A DNA stretch of 64,000 nucleotides from Lacrimispora amygdalina (GTDB lineage Bacteria > Bacillota > Clostridia > Lachnospirales > Lachnospiraceae). Within the stretch, counting starts at the first letter, position 1. Each line of letters starts with the position of its first letter. Shown in pieces: positions 1 through 7,333 of this stretch. The notes below the pieces were generated by a model. The model had not been told where the DNA came from. It worked only from the letters and a program-made list of their open reading frames with translations, and made no database searches. Made by a program: the position numbers and the translations under genes. The stretch is from NCBI RefSeq assembly GCF_900205965.1, contig NZ_OAOF01000006.1, positions 62,001 through 126,000 on the forward strand, read 5' to 3'.

Positions 1-689
1 TGAGGGGAGATTATCTGGCAATCGTAACGCTTGCTTTTGGTGAGATTATTAAAAATGTTGTGAATGTCATATATCTGGGCAAGGATTCAGCTGGCTTTCA
101 TTTCTCCATGAAGAACAGCATGGCACTTAACATGGCTAAGGACGGAACCGTGATTTTAAATGGTGCCCAGGGTATCACAGGTACTCCAAAGAATTCTACC
201 TTTGTAATCGGTGTAATCCTGACTCTGATTACTCTGCTTATTGTCCTCAATCTGATTAATTCCAGATCTGGCCGTGCGATTATGTCAGTCCGTGATAACA
301 GAATTGCGGCGGAATCCATTGGTATCAATATAACCAAGTATAAACTTATGGCTTTTACTATCTCTGCCTCCCTTGCAGGAGTTGCGGGTGTTTTATATTC
401 CCATAATCTATCTTCCCTGACTGCAACACAGAAAAATTTTGGTTATAACCAGTCCATTATGATTCTTGTATTCGTGGTACTTGGAGGAATCGGGAATATG
501 AGGGGATCGATGATAGCTGCAGTTCTTCTTACACTGCTTCCTGAGCTGTTAAGAGGCCTGAATGCCTATCGTATGCTGATTTATGCCATTATCCTGATTG
601 TCATGATGATATTTAACTGGAGTCCAAAACTGATTGATTTCAGAAAACGTTATTTTCATAAGAACATGGCTAAGAAGGAGAGGGTGTAA
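1..689 (+). CDS. livM: Branched-chain amino acid ABC transporter permease LivM (5' end missing)
   Basis: This is the C-terminal part (about 228 residues) of the second inner-membrane permease of a Liv-type uptake system for leucine, isoleucine and valine. The reading frame is open from the left edge (first full codon at base 3), so the gene begins outside the window; the GTG at 60 is internal. The visible RGDYLAIVTLAFGEI segment and the later GRAIMSVRDNRIAAESIGIN loop are hallmarks of LivM, the latter being the cytoplasmic loop that docks on the ATPases. Several hydrophobic membrane segments follow. It ends 2 nt before livG, so the genes are co-transcribed. The binding protein and LivH are presumably upstream. 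Confidence 0.93.
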   Translation, partial: RGDYLAIVTLAFGEIIKNVVNVIYLGKDSAGFHFSMKNSMALNMAKDGTVILNGAQGITGTPKNSTFVIGVILTLITLLIVLNLINSRSGRAIMSVRDNRIAAESIGINITKYKLMAFTISASLAGVAGVLYSHNLSSLTATQKNFGYNQSIMILVFVVLGGIGNMRGSMIAAVLLTLLPELLRGLNAYRMLIYAIILIVMMIFNWSPKLIDFRKRYFHKNMAKKERV

Positions 690-691
690 TC

Positions 692-1450
692 ATGGCTTTA
701 CTGGAAATTAATAACCTTGGAATATCATTTGGCGGCCTTCGTGCCGTGGATAATTTCAGCATCACCATTGAAAAAGGACAGCTTTATGGTCTGATTGGAC
801 CCAACGGTGCGGGAAAAACCACGATTTTTAACCTTTTAACCGGAGTTTATAAACCAAATAACGGCACGGTATTGCTTGATGGGACCAATATTACAGGAAA
901 GAAAACGGTGGATATTAACCGGGCAGGAATTGCAAGAACGTTTCAGAATATCCGTCTTTTTAAGGATTTAACAGTTCTGGACAATGTAAAAACCGGTCTT
1001 CACAACAGCCATTCCTATTCTACCGTTGCCGGGATTTTAAGGCTTCCCCAATATTATAAAGTTGAAAAGGTAATGGATGAGAAAGCGGTTGAACTTTTAA
1101 AGGTCTTTGACCTTGATAAAGAAAAGGATACCCTTGCGTCCAATCTTCCTTATGGAAAACAGCGGAAACTGGAAATAGCAAGAGCACTGGCAACAGGACC
1201 AAAGCTTCTGCTTCTTGATGAGCCGGCGGCTGGTATGAACCCCAATGAGACAACGGAGCTTATGGATACCATACGTTTCGTGCGGGATAATTTTGATATG
1301 ACCATTCTGTTAATAGAACACGATATGAAGCTTGTCTCCGGGATTTGTGAGCGCTTGACGGTGCTGAATTTCGGTCAGGTGCTTACCCAGGGTAAAACAG
1401 CGGATGTACTGCACGATCCGGAAGTCATCAAGGCATATCTGGGAGAATAA
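692..1450 (+). CDS. livG: Branched-chain amino acid ABC transporter ATPase LivG
   Basis: LivG is one of the two cytoplasmic ATPases that power the LivHM channel. The 252-residue protein has a Walker A motif GPNGAGKTT at residues 36-44 and a Walker B LLLLDEPAAGMNP. Its signature motif is the degenerate LPYGKQRKLEIARAL type, usual for LivG rather than a canonical LSGGQ. The start ATG at 692 follows the GGAGAGGGTG ribosome site inside the end of livM. Length and motif order match the family closely. It sits between livM and livF in an operon. Confidence 0.96.
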   Translation: MALLEINNLGISFGGLRAVDNFSITIEKGQLYGLIGPNGAGKTTIFNLLTGVYKPNNGTVLLDGTNITGKKTVDINRAGIARTFQNIRLFKDLTVLDNVKTGLHNSHSYSTVAGILRLPQYYKVEKVMDEKAVELLKVFDLDKEKDTLASNLPYGKQRKLEIARALATGPKLLLLDEPAAGMNPNETTELMDTIRFVRDNFDMTILLIEHDMKLVSGICERLTVLNFGQVLTQGKTADVLHDPEVIKAYLGE

Positions 1451-1463
1451 GGAGGCATTCAAC

Positions 1464-2174
1464 ATGGCAATACTTGAAGTGAAAAATCTGGAAGTATACT
1501 ATGGCGTTATCAAAGCGTTAAAGGATATTTCCTTTGAAGTAAAGGAAGGGGAGATTGTCGCACTGATCGGTGCCAATGGTGCCGGCAAGACAACCACTCT
1601 TCATACAATCACAGGTCTTATTAAGGCAGCATCCGGAAATATACAGTTTGACGGTCATGACATTACTAAAATCCGGGGTGATAAAATTGTAGGTATGGGA
1701 ATGGCCCATGTTCCGGAAGGAAGAAGGGTTTTCGCAGCTTTAAGTGTATATGAAAATTTAAGACTGGGTGCTTATACGAGAAGAGATAAAAATGAGATTG
1801 AGGAAACTCTTCAGATGATTTATAAGCGTTTCCCCAGGCTTTTAGAAAGAAAGAACCAGCCCGCCGGGACATTAAGCGGGGGTGAACAGCAGATGCTTGC
1901 CATGGGACGTGCGCTCATGAGCCACCCTAAGGTAATTGTCCTTGATGAGCCATCCATGGGACTTTCCCCTATTTATGTGAATGAAATCTTTGATATTATT
2001 CAGGAAATCAACAAGTCCGGCACAACGGTTCTTCTGGTGGAACAGAATGCGAAGAAGGCATTATCCATTGCAAACCGGGCTTATGTTTTAGAAACCGGCT
2101 CCATTGTACTGAGCGGTGATGCCAAAGAACTGATGAATGATGATTCTGTAAAGAAGGCATATTTAAGCGAATAA
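1464..2174 (+). CDS. livF: Branched-chain amino acid ABC transporter ATPase LivF
   Basis: LivF is the second ATPase of the branched-chain amino acid transporter and pairs with LivG. The 236-residue protein carries Walker A GANGAGKTT, the signature LSGGEQQMLAMGRAL and Walker B VIVLDEPSMGLSP. An in-frame start at 1404 exists, but the ATG at 1464 has a good AAGGAGG site at 1449-1455 and gives the usual N-terminus (MAILEVKNLEVYYG), so it is preferred. It is the last gene of the operon and is followed by a strong intrinsic terminator. Confidence 0.96.
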   Translation: MAILEVKNLEVYYGVIKALKDISFEVKEGEIVALIGANGAGKTTTLHTITGLIKAASGNIQFDGHDITKIRGDKIVGMGMAHVPEGRRVFAALSVYENLRLGAYTRRDKNEIEETLQMIYKRFPRLLERKNQPAGTLSGGEQQMLAMGRALMSHPKVIVLDEPSMGLSPIYVNEIFDIIQEINKSGTTVLLVEQNAKKALSIANRAYVLETGSIVLSGDAKELMNDDSVKKAYLSE

Positions 2175-2186
2175 CAAACAGATTGA

Positions 2187-2234
2187 AACAGATACTGCAG
2201 CATGGCATTTGCTGACTGCGGTATCTGTTTTTGT
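2187..2234 (+). terminator. Intrinsic terminator of the liv operon
   Basis: A 14-nt left arm (2187-2200) pairs with a right arm (2216-2229) with one mismatch-like position near the loop, followed by a run of T residues. It lies 12 nt after the livF stop codon. Confidence 0.87.
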
Positions 2235-2384
2235 CTTCCAGAGTAAGTTTGTCCAAAACATAGGTAATAACACTGAATGGCGGATAATTAAAAGATGCGC
2301 TGCATGAGGGAATTATTCAAAAAAAGAATACCGGAAAATAGTAAATACCGGAAAATACATCCTTAACTGGATTAAAAAGAAAAG

Positions 2385-2413
2385 GGAATAATCTTTTTAC
2401 CCCCGCATATAGT
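2385..2413 (+). promoter_or_regulatory. Putative sigma-E promoter of spoIVA
   Basis: GGAATAAT at 2385-2392, a 13-nt spacer, then CATATAGT at 2406-2413. Each box matches about 6 of 8 positions of the mother-cell sigma-E consensus known from Bacillus. spoIVA is sigma-E dependent in Bacillus subtilis, which supports the reading. The same CATATAGT box occurs before yqfC (10378-10385). Confidence 0.5.
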
Positions 2414-2439
2414 GTAACAGCACAGAAGGGGGAATCTTT

Positions 2440-3915
2440 ATGGACAATTATAACGTATACAATGATATCAAAGCCCGGACCAACGGAGAAATCTACATTG
2501 GAGTGGTTGGCCCCGTCAGAACAGGAAAGTCCACCTTTATCAAGCGTTTTATGGAATTGATGGTACTGCCGGGCATGGAAGACGAACACCAGAAAACTCA
2601 GACAAGGGACGAACTGCCGCAAAGCGCAGCAGGAAAGACCATTATGACGACGGAACCTAAATTTATTCCCAAAGAAGCTGCAACCATCCGTCTGGGAGAT
2701 GAGATTGAGACCAAGGTCCGCCTCATTGACTGTGTAGGCTTTATGGTAGACGGTGCAACAGGGCACATTGAGAATGAGGAAGAGCGTCTGGTTAAGACAC
2801 CATGGTTTGACTATGAGATTCCATTTACAAAAGCTGCGGAAATCGGTACCAGAAAAGTAATTAATGATCATTCCACCATTGGAGTCGTAGTGACAACAGA
2901 CGGTACGATTGGTGAGCTGAAGCGTCCCAATTACATAGCTGCAGAAGAACGTACCGTGAACGAGCTTAAGAATCTTGGAAAACCATTTATCATACTCCTG
3001 AATTCTTCAAAACCATATTCGGATGAAACGGTTGCCCTGGCAAAGGATATGAATCAGAAATATGGCGTTACGGTTATGCCGATTAATTGTGAGCAGCTGA
3101 AAAAGGAAGATGTGGGAAATATTCTGGAGCGGGTACTGAAAGAATTCCCTGTAACAGAAATGGATTTTTACATTCCAAAGTGGCTTGAAATTCTGCCTGC
3201 CTCTCACTGGCTGAAGGGCCAGGTGATTCAGGCGGCAAAGGACATGGTAAAAAAGGTTGCCCAGATGAAGGATGTAACAGCCGGCCTGTTTAACGGAGAG
3301 ACAGAAAGCATTCGGGGTGTAAAGGTTCAGAATATGAACATGGCAGACGGAAGCGTAGCCGTTGACATGGATGTAGATGACAGCTTTTATTATCAGATTT
3401 TAAGTGATTATGTAGGTATCCCCATTGAAGGGGAATATCAGCTGATGCAGACCTTAAGCGAGCTTGCAAAGATGAAGAAGGAATATGAAAAAGTCAATCA
3501 GGCCATGAGCCAGGTGCGGCTCAAAGGCTACGGAGTTGTGACACCGGAACGTTCGGAGATCATGCTTGATGAGCCGGAAGTGATTAAACACGGAAATAAG
3601 TACGGTGTAAAAATGCGTGCGGAAGCTCCCTCCATCAACTTAATCAAAGCCCATATTCAGACAGAGATTGCGCCTATCGTGGGAAGTGAACAGCAGGCAG
3701 AGGATTTAATCGCTTATATCAAAGAAAATGCAAGAGAAAGTGAAGAAGGTATCTGGAATACAAATATCTTCGGAAAATCCATTGAGCAGATTGTGGAAGA
3801 CGGAATTCAGACGAAAGTATCACAGCTTACGGAAGACTGCCAGATGAAGCTGCAGGACACCCTCCAAAAAATAATTAATGATAGTAATGGCGGTATGATT
3901 TGCATTATTATCTAA
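2440..3915 (+). CDS. spoIVA: Stage IV sporulation protein A, spore coat morphogenetic ATPase
   Basis: SpoIVA is a mother-cell protein that polymerises, with ATP hydrolysis, on the forespore surface and forms the basement layer on which the coat assembles. The 491-residue length matches the Bacillus protein almost exactly. The N-terminal GTPase-like domain has a Walker A motif GPVRTGKST at residues 24-32, and the C-terminus ends in the short hydrophobic GGMICIII stretch typical of the family, used for membrane contact. An AGAAGGGGG ribosome site precedes the ATG. The gene is apparently monocistronic, with a sigma-E-like promoter 27 nt upstream of the ATG. Its presence is strong evidence that the organism forms endospores. 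Confidence 0.97.
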   Translation: MDNYNVYNDIKARTNGEIYIGVVGPVRTGKSTFIKRFMELMVLPGMEDEHQKTQTRDELPQSAAGKTIMTTEPKFIPKEAATIRLGDEIETKVRLIDCVGFMVDGATGHIENEEERLVKTPWFDYEIPFTKAAEIGTRKVINDHSTIGVVVTTDGTIGELKRPNYIAAEERTVNELKNLGKPFIILLNSSKPYSDETVALAKDMNQKYGVTVMPINCEQLKKEDVGNILERVLKEFPVTEMDFYIPKWLEILPASHWLKGQVIQAAKDMVKKVAQMKDVTAGLFNGETESIRGVKVQNMNMADGSVAVDMDVDDSFYYQILSDYVGIPIEGEYQLMQTLSELAKMKKEYEKVNQAMSQVRLKGYGVVTPERSEIMLDEPEVIKHGNKYGVKMRAEAPSINLIKAHIQTEIAPIVGSEQQAEDLIAYIKENARESEEGIWNTNIFGKSIEQIVEDGIQTKVSQLTEDCQMKLQDTLQKIINDSNGGMICIII

Positions 3916-3920
3916 ATTAA

Positions 3921-3929
3921 TGGTATAAT
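3921..3929 (+). promoter_or_regulatory. Extended -10 promoter candidate for the metallo-beta-lactamase gene
   Basis: TGGTATAAT is an extended -10 element with a perfect TATAAT, 30 nt before the ATG at 3960. The -35 region (TTGCAT at 3900-3905, 18-nt spacer) is poor, so the call depends on the extended -10. Confidence 0.4.
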
Positions 3930-3959
3930 AGGATAAATATATACAAAAGGAGGGCTTTT

Positions 3960-5561
3960 ATGAGATTGACGTTCATCGGAGCGGCCCACGAGGTAACCGG
4001 AAGCTGTCATTATCTGGAAGCAGCAGGCTTAAGGATTCTTGTGGACTGCGGTATGGAGCAGGGGATTGATAAATTTGAGAATGTGAGTCTGCCTGTCAGC
4101 TATGCGCAGATTGATTATGTACTTCTGACTCACGCCCATATAGACCATGCTGGTTTGCTTCCTTTTATTTATGCCAGAGGCTTCAGGGGAAAGGTGATTT
4201 CCACGAATGCAACCGCGGATCTATGTGCAATAATGCTCAAAGACAGCGCCCACATTCAGGAGTCTGAAGCAGAATGGAAAAACCGGAAAGCCAGGCGCGC
4301 AGGTCTTCCGGAAGAAGAGCCCCTCTACGGAATGAATGATGCCATGGGTGTATTGGAGCTGTTCCGTTCCTATGACTATAATGAAAAAGTGGAACTGGGA
4401 GATGGCCTCACGATTCAATTTACTGATGTAGGTCATCTTCTTGGTTCCGCCTCCATTGAAACCTGGATCAGGGAAGAAAACTGCTCCAGGAAAATTGTTT
4501 TCTCAGGTGATATCGGCAATAAGAACAAGCCATTGATCCGTGATCCCCAATATATAAAGGATGCGGACTATGTAGTGATGGAATGTACTTATGGGGATCG
4601 TCTGCATGGGAAGATACCGGATCATGTAAGCATTCTTGCCGACATTGTTCAAAGGACACTGGACCGGGGAGGTAATGTGGTGATTCCTGCCTTTGCAGTG
4701 GGAAGAACCCAGGAACTGCTTTATATGTTCCGCCGGATTAAGTCTGAGAACAGGATTACCGGTCATGATGGATTTGAAGTATACGTTGACAGTCCTCTTG
4801 CAGTAGAGGCCACCCAGGTTTTTAAAGACAATCTGGTAGACTGCTATGATGAAGAGACCAGGAAACTGGTTATGAAGGGGATTAACCCCATTTCTTTCCC
4901 TGGATTAAAGCTTTCCGTAACAAGCGAGGAATCAAGAAACATCAATTTTAATTCAAAGCCCAAAGTAATTATATCGGCTGCAGGAATGTGCGACGCCGGA
5001 CGGATCCGGCATCATTTAAAGCATAATCTGTGGCGCCCGGAGTGCACCATAGTCTTTACGGGCTATCAGTCCATAGGGACGCTTGGCAGAAGCCTGATCG
5101 ATGGAAGCACCGATGTAAGGCTTTTTGGTGAAACCATTCAGGTGGAAGCTCATATTGAAAAAATGGATGGGATGAGTTCCCACGCCGATATGGAAGGATT
5201 GATTGCCTGGTTGAATGCATTTGAAGAAAAACCGAGGCAGGTATTTTTAGTTCATGGCGATGATCTGGTCTGCAGTTCCTTTGAGCAGCTATTAAAGAAG
5301 GAATATGGGTACGAGGTTCATGCGCCTTATTCCGGTTCCATATATGATCTTGCTCTCGGCAAATGGGTGGATGAGACCGAAGGAATCGCAGTTGTCAGGA
5401 CACCGGAAACGGCTAAAAAACCTGTTGGTGTTTACGCCAGATTATTTGCAGCAGGAGAACGTCTCCTGCAGGTGATCCGTCATAATGAGGGCGGAGCCAA
5501 TAAAGATCTTGCTAAATTTGCAGATCAGATTAATTCATTGTGTGATAAATGGGACAGATGA
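3960..5561 (+). CDS. MBL-fold / beta-CASP RNA-processing-type metallohydrolase
   Basis: This 533-residue protein belongs to the metallo-beta-lactamase beta-CASP group, which contains RNA-cleaving enzymes related to CPSF73 and Ysh1. The Zn-binding HAHIDH motif is at residues 58-63, followed by FSGDIGN, the beta-CASP insert with GRTQELLYMF, and a C-terminal SSHADMEGL motif where a conserved His completes the metal site. A strong AAAGGAGGG site precedes the ATG. It is distinct from RNase J, which lacks this N-terminus (TFIGAAHEVTGSCH), and resembles the common clostridial version. A ribonuclease role is inferred from the family; the substrate is unknown. The following gene, rnhA, lies 21 nt downstream, so two nucleic-acid hydrolases share one transcript. 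Confidence 0.9.
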   Translation: MRLTFIGAAHEVTGSCHYLEAAGLRILVDCGMEQGIDKFENVSLPVSYAQIDYVLLTHAHIDHAGLLPFIYARGFRGKVISTNATADLCAIMLKDSAHIQESEAEWKNRKARRAGLPEEEPLYGMNDAMGVLELFRSYDYNEKVELGDGLTIQFTDVGHLLGSASIETWIREENCSRKIVFSGDIGNKNKPLIRDPQYIKDADYVVMECTYGDRLHGKIPDHVSILADIVQRTLDRGGNVVIPAFAVGRTQELLYMFRRIKSENRITGHDGFEVYVDSPLAVEATQVFKDNLVDCYDEETRKLVMKGINPISFPGLKLSVTSEESRNINFNSKPKVIISAAGMCDAGRIRHHLKHNLWRPECTIVFTGYQSIGTLGRSLIDGSTDVRLFGETIQVEAHIEKMDGMSSHADMEGLIAWLNAFEEKPRQVFLVHGDDLVCSSFEQLLKKEYGYEVHAPYSGSIYDLALGKWVDETEGIAVVRTPETAKKPVGVYARLFAAGERLLQVIRHNEGGANKDLAKFADQINSLCDKWDR

Positions 5562-5582
5562 GAATAAGGAGAACATGAAAAA

Positions 5583-6062
5583 TTGACAAAGGTACTTTTA
5601 TTTACAGATGGAGCTGCGAGAGGAAATCCTGACGGACCGGGAGGTTACGGCGCGATCCTGCAGTTTACCGATTCCAAAGGGCAGCTCCATGAAAAATCCA
5701 TGTCTGCAGGATATGTGAAAACTACAAATAACCGGATGGAGCTTATGGCAGCGATTGCAGGCCTGGAGGCTTTAACCAGACCCTGCCAGGTGGAGCTTTA
5801 TTCGGATTCCAAATATCTGGTTGATGCATTTAACCAGCACTGGATTGATAATTGGGTGAAGAATGACTGGAAAAGGGGAAAGAGCGGTCCTGTAAAGAAT
5901 GTGGATTTATGGGAGCGTCTTTTAAGAGCCAAAGAGATCCACCAGGTGACGTTTCACTGGGTAAAAGGACATGCCGGTCATCCAATGAATGAAAGGTGTG
6001 ATGTTCTGGCAACCAGCGCAGCTGACGGACAGGATCTTCTAACCGATGAGGGTGTTTCCTAG
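5583..6062 (+). CDS. rnhA: Ribonuclease HI
   Basis: RNase HI removes the RNA strand of RNA-DNA hybrids such as R-loops and primers. The 159-residue protein shows all four metal-binding acidic residues: D9 in [11 protein letters not shown]53 in NNRMEL, D75 in YSDSKYL and D140 in NERCDVLA. The start appears to be TTG at 5583, because the nearer ATG at 5575 runs into a stop after three codons; AAGGAG at 5566-5571 sits 11 nt before the TTG. The stop of that mini-ORF overlaps the TTG, which may weaken or couple initiation. Confidence 0.94.
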   Translation: MTKVLLFTDGAARGNPDGPGGYGAILQFTDSKGQLHEKSMSAGYVKTTNNRMELMAAIAGLEALTRPCQVELYSDSKYLVDAFNQHWIDNWVKNDWKRGKSGPVKNVDLWERLLRAKEIHQVTFHWVKGHAGHPMNERCDVLATSAADGQDLLTDEGVS

Positions 6063-6187
6063 AGTGGAAAGAGTGTGGTTAAAACTTACATATCTCTTAC
6101 AAACTCTTACTAAATCCAGAATCCTATTTTCTTTCTTTTTTATTTGTGATATGGTAATTTCATTAAATCATGTTAGGATGAATGATC

Positions 6188-7024
6188 ATGAATAGAAACA
6201 GAGGAATTTGGATTGTAATAGGAAGTATACTGGTCATAGGTATCTTAATGACCCTTGCTACCGTCAGCTTTGTAAAGGGAAAAGACAGCACAACGAATTC
6301 TTCCGTAGTTTCGGGATATTCCGAAGACAGCCAGCCATTAGAAGAAAAAGGAGGAAGCAATTCGGTCCGGCAGATCACTGCGGATATTATGATGCCAGAA
6401 GAGATACGGGAAAAATCAGATTCCGATGAGACAGTATCTCCTTTTGGTGCTGCACTTGCAGAAGACAGCAGTGACAGCGGGCAGCAGGATAACCATGAAC
6501 CGCAGATGAAGCGTGCACGTTTACCGGAACCGGCTGAAAGCGATACGGCTCCAATGGAAGAAAGTGAATTCCAGTCACCAGACTCAGAGCCGGTAATTAC
6601 CCCAATCACTCCGGATTCTAAAGCCAGAACGGCTCAGGCAGCTGTTCCCGCCGAAGGGGCGGATTATTACAAAAAGCAGTTAAAGGAGCTGGACGTCCAG
6701 ATTAAAAAGATGCGGGACGATTCTGCAGATTCCAACACGTATTCCATGAAAGCCCTGGCGGACAAAGAGCTGAAGCTTTGGAACCGGGAACAAAATACGA
6801 TATATGAAGCAGTTGCTGAAAACCTGTCTGATGACTCCAGGAGACAATTAGAGATTTCTCAGCAGGACTGGATTAAAGAAAGGGATATTAAAGCTGAGGA
6901 AGCGGCCAAAAAATACAGTGGAGGAACCATGGAAGAGCTGGAATATACAGCTTCCCTGGCTGAATCCACAAGGATAAGAGCCTACCAGCTGATCGATGAT
7001 TACCAGGATTTTCTTAATCCATAA
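6188..7024 (+). CDS. Membrane-anchored protein with C-terminal LprI-like (DUF1311) domain
   Basis: This protein of about 278 residues begins with a short basic segment and one hydrophobic helix (roughly residues 8-28), consistent with an uncleaved membrane anchor. A long Ser/Glu/Asp-rich, probably disordered linker follows to about residue 155. The C-terminal 120 residues contain YYKKQLKELD and LWNREQNTIYEAVAENL, then QQDWIKERD and a T-x-R-x-x-x-L end, the pattern of DUF1311/LprI-like domains. Mycobacterial LprI inhibits lysozyme; whether this one does is unknown, and the Cys pairs common in that family are absent. ATG 6188 is 9 nt from an AGGA box and is favoured over ATG 6182. A terminator follows directly. 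Confidence 0.7.
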   Translation: MNRNRGIWIVIGSILVIGILMTLATVSFVKGKDSTTNSSVVSGYSEDSQPLEEKGGSNSVRQITADIMMPEEIREKSDSDETVSPFGAALAEDSSDSGQQDNHEPQMKRARLPEPAESDTAPMEESEFQSPDSEPVITPITPDSKARTAQAAVPAEGADYYKKQLKELDVQIKKMRDDSADSNTYSMKALADKELKLWNREQNTIYEAVAENLSDDSRRQLEISQQDWIKERDIKAEEAAKKYSGGTMEELEYTASLAESTRIRAYQLIDDYQDFLNP

Positions 7025-7031
7025 AATGATG

Positions 7032-7062
7032 AAAAAGTACGGTTTTTTGCCGTACTTTTTCT
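7032..7062 (+). terminator. Intrinsic terminator after the LprI-like gene
   Basis: AAAAAGTACGG pairs with CCGTACTTTTT around a short T-rich loop, followed by more T residues. It starts a few bases after the stop codon at 7024. Confidence 0.87.
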
Positions 7063-7092
7063 TATGCAGTAAAAAATTTACAAATGAATATC

Positions 7093-7121
7093 TTGCTAAA
7101 TAAAATCCCTTGTGATAGGAT
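7093..7121 (+). promoter_or_regulatory. Candidate promoter for the small membrane protein and alaS
   Basis: TTGCTA, a 17-nt spacer and TAGGAT lie between the upstream terminator and the ribosome site at 7153-7157. Both hexamers are only partial matches. A promoter is expected here because the preceding terminator isolates the segment. Confidence 0.4.
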
Positions 7122-7165
7122 AATAAAATGAGCGATATTATAATAACTTTCGGGAGGAAAAAATT

Positions 7166-7315
7166 ATGACTGCATTATTTTCAAGTTTCCTTGGAACCGC
7201 TATAAAATTCCTGTTTTTCCTGCTTGTTTCATGGGGTGGAATTGTTTGCGGAAAGAAGTATAGAGATCATAAAGACGCCGCCAGTGCCGCAGCTGGTGGA
7301 AATGAGACAAAATAA
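7166..7315 (+). CDS. Small membrane protein (49 aa) upstream of alaS
   Basis: A short reading frame starts with ATG at 7166 behind a GGGAGGA ribosome site and ends with TAA at 7315. It encodes MTALFSSFLGTAIKFLFFLL and continues through a Trp-Gly-Gly turn to a basic, Ala-rich tail ending GGNETK. One hydrophobic helix covers about residues 5-28, and a Cys-Gly-Lys-Lys follows it. The gene is 18 nt upstream of alaS and probably shares its mRNA. No family name is recognised; the good ribosome site, clean helix and conserved-looking position argue that it is real. Confidence 0.72.
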   Translation: MTALFSSFLGTAIKFLFFLLVSWGGIVCGKKYRDHKDAASAAAGGNETK

Positions 7316-7333
7316 TAAACGGAGGACAGTAAC

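Noticed and set aside
2317..2871. 184-codon minus-strand frame across the spoIVA start
   Set aside because: It crosses the spoIVA promoter and coding start and has no recognisable domain.
7063..7165. T-box riboswitch before alaS
   Set aside because: The gap is too short and no T-box motif or specifier stem was seen.
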